A stretch of DNA of 7,699 nucleotides. Source: Alphaproteobacteria bacterium. GTDB taxonomy: Bacteria > Pseudomonadota > Alphaproteobacteria > GCA-2731375. Below, piece by piece: positions 6,412-7,699 of this stretch. The stretch spans positions 1-7,699 of the forward strand of contig JASLMY010000237.1 of assembly GCA_030746295.1 (NCBI GenBank), in the 5' to 3' direction. The notes beneath the pieces are model-generated. The model did not search any database. It was given only the letters and a program-made list of their open reading frames with translations, and was not told the DNA's origin. The translations under genes were made by a program, and so were the position numbers. The first letter of the stretch is position 1, and each line of letters opens with the position of its first letter.

Positions 6412-6470
6412 GGTATGCTGCTGCCCGCTCGCTTCTTGGCCTGTGGATAACTTACGGGAAATCGGATTCC
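6412..6470. promoter_or_regulatory. Divergent intergenic region between the unknown gene and maf
   Basis: These 59 nt separate two divergent starts and must hold promoter elements for at least the minus-strand gene. No clear -35/-10 pair was found on either strand. The distinct element is the perfect DnaA box at 6442-6450. Confidence 0.4.
6442..6450 (-). promoter_or_regulatory. Perfect DnaA box upstream of maf
   Basis: The plus strand reads TGTGGATAA, the exact complement of the consensus TTATCCACA. It is the best match found in the window, sits in a non-coding divergent gap and is about 2.7 kb from the oriC-like cluster. It may regulate either flanking gene or bind DnaA as an outlying site. 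A chance match cannot be excluded for one 9-mer. Confidence 0.45.
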
Positions 6471-7112
6471 GTGAACAGTACCAATACCATCCGGTCGACA
6501 TCGATGCCCGGTGCCGAGCGGACCCTGGTCCTGGCGTCGGCCAGTCGGACCCGCCGTTGCCTGCTGTCCCGGGCTGGGGTAGCGCACCGGGCCGAGCCCG
6601 CCCGGATCGATGAAACCGCGCTCAAAAGGGCAGCCCAACGCGACGGCACCCCGGCGGCCGAGATCGCGCTCGCGCTCGCCCGGGCCAAGGCGCTCGACGT
6701 GGCCCCGCGGTACCCGGACGCCGTCGTCGTCGGTGCCGACCAGGTGCTGGTCCTCGACCGGACGCTCTTCGACAAGCCCGAGAGCACGGCCGCTGCCCGG
6801 GAGACGCTGCTGCGGCTTTGCGGCAGGAGCCACCGGCTCATCAGCGCCGTCGCCGCCGTCGACAAATCCCGGATTGTCTGGCATCACGTCGAGACCGCCC
6901 GTCTTGTCATGCGCAATTTCAGCGAGGCGTTTTTGGATGCCTATCTCGACGCGGTCGGTGAGGCGGCGCTCGAGTCGGTCGGCGCCTACCAACTGGAAGA
7001 CTTGGGCGCGCAACTCTTTTCGGAGGTCGAAGGTGACTACTTCACAATACTTGGTCTGCCGTTGTTGCCGTTGCTCGACTTCCTGCGCAACCAAGGCCTG
7101 GTGAAGCAGTGA
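6471..7112 (+). CDS. maf: Maf-family nucleoside triphosphate pyrophosphatase
   Basis: Maf proteins hydrolyse non-canonical or selected nucleoside triphosphates to the monophosphate and pyrophosphate, a housecleaning role also linked to septum formation. The product shows LVLASASRTRRCLL at 19-32 (the S-x-S-x-x-R substrate loop), VVGADQVLV at 86-94 with the catalytic aspartate Asp90, DKP at 101-103, GRSHRLISA at 118-126 and the C-terminal VGAYQLEDLGAQLF-EVEGDY-TILGLPL pattern. The substrate subclass (dTTP/UTP or m7GTP type) cannot be assigned. The GTG start at 6471 gives 213 residues; an ATG at 6504 gives 202 and begins nearer the conserved core. Neither has a strong ribosome site. The stop overlaps the aroE ATG by one base (TGATG), implying translational coupling. 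In related alphaproteobacteria maf commonly lies beside the DUF299 gene; here accessory DNA separates them. Confidence 0.93.
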   Translation: MNSTNTIRSTSMPGAERTLVLASASRTRRCLLSRAGVAHRAEPARIDETALKRAAQRDGTPAAEIALALARAKALDVAPRYPDAVVVGADQVLVLDRTLFDKPESTAAARETLLRLCGRSHRLISAVAAVDKSRIVWHHVETARLVMRNFSEAFLDAYLDAVGEAALESVGAYQLEDLGAQLFSEVEGDYFTILGLPLLPLLDFLRNQGLVKQ

Positions 7113-7699
7113 TGTTGAGCGGCAAGGCCCGCGTCGCCGGCATCATGGGCTGGCCGATCGGCCATTCCCGCTCGCCGCGCCTGCACGGTTTCTGGCTCGA
7201 ACACTACGGCATCGACGGTACCTATGTTCCCTTCGCGGTCCGGCCCGAGGACCTGGCGACCGCGCTTCGCGCCTTGCCGAGGCTCGCCATCGCCGGCTGC
7301 AACCTGACGCTGCCGCACAAGGAAGCAGCGCTTGCCGTCATGGACGAGGTCGATCCGATGGCGCGGCGGATCGGCGCCGTCAACACCGTCGTCATCGACG
7401 GGGACGGCCGCTTGAACGGCTCCAACACCGACGGCTTCGGCTTTGTCGCCGCCCTTGAGGAGGACGCCGCCGGCTGGCGGGTGGATACCGGCCCGGCGGT
7501 CGTTCTCGGCGCCGGCGGTGCGGCCCGTGCGGTGGTCGCGGCCCTTCTGGAGCGCGGCACGCCCGAGATCCGGATCGTCAACCGCACCTTGGAGCGGGCG
7601 GAACGGCTCGGCCAAGAGCTGGATCCGAAACGTTGTCGCGCCGTCACTTGGGCGGCGGCGGCCGATCGGCTGGCCGAAGCCGCGCTGCTGGTCAACACG
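7112..7699 (+). CDS. aroE: Shikimate dehydrogenase, N-terminal part (runs off the right edge)
   Basis: AroE reduces 3-dehydroshikimate to shikimate with NADPH in chorismate and aromatic amino acid synthesis, in the cytosol. The 196 visible residues contain the shikimate-binding MGWPIGHSRSPRLH at 12-25, GCNLTLPHKE at 62-71 with the catalytic lysine Lys70, GAVNTV at 88-93, the NTDGFGF aspartate (Asp107), the Rossmann loop VLGAGGAARA at 131-140 and the NADP-type NRTLERAERL at 157-166. The family usually runs to about 270-280 residues, so roughly 80 residues lie beyond the window. The ATG at 7112 overlaps the maf TGA by one base, which fixes the start and implies coupling. Confidence 0.96.
   Translation, partial: MLSGKARVAGIMGWPIGHSRSPRLHGFWLEHYGIDGTYVPFAVRPEDLATALRALPRLAIAGCNLTLPHKEAALAVMDEVDPMARRIGAVNTVVIDGDGRLNGSNTDGFGFVAALEEDAAGWRVDTGPAVVLGAGGAARAVVAALLERGTPEIRIVNRTLERAERLGQELDPKRCRAVTWAAAADRLAEAALLVNT

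Noticed and set aside
1..7699. CRISPR array, tRNA, rRNA, transposase or toxin-antitoxin pair
   Set aside because: No regularly spaced repeats, tRNA-like folds or recognisable proteins of these kinds were found on reading both strands.

Overview
The window looks like a chromosomal core segment of a high-GC alphaproteobacterium, probably of the Rhodospirillales type. The assignment rests on gene order (rho, hemJ, hemH, hemE / DUF299 kinase, maf, aroE) and on protein motifs. No database search was possible.

Left half, minus strand, read right to left: hemE (uroporphyrinogen decarboxylase), hemH (ferrochelatase), hemJ (protoporphyrinogen oxidase) and then the N-terminal 249 residues of the transcription terminator Rho, which runs off the left edge. 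hemH and hemJ overlap by ATGA and hemE and hemH are 22 nt apart, so the three heme genes form a compact operon covering three of the last steps of heme synthesis. Rho follows after a 235-nt spacer that contains a perfect hairpin.

Centre: a 422-nt gene-free stretch between hemE and the DUF299 gene. It has a strongly AT-rich block (14 G/C in 50 nt at 3601-3650) followed by three one-mismatch DnaA boxes within 90 nt. The hemE/RP001 (DUF299) gap is where the chromosomal origin lies in Caulobacter and Rickettsia, so this is very probably oriC. Core genes on both sides point away from it.

Right half, plus strand: the DUF299 dikinase regulatory protein (TTG start), then maf (nucleotide pyrophosphatase) and the 5' part of aroE (shikimate dehydrogenase), with maf and aroE overlapping by one base. 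Between the DUF299 gene and maf sits about 1.65 kb of accessory DNA on the opposite strand. It holds an unrecognised 362-residue protein and what looks like a decayed fragment of a secreted beta-rich protein. A perfect DnaA box lies in the short divergent gap next to maf, about 2.7 kb from the main cluster.

I found no CRISPR array, tRNA, rRNA, insertion sequence or recognisable defence system. The noteworthy content is the probable origin, the distant perfect DnaA box and the unknown cargo between two core genes.
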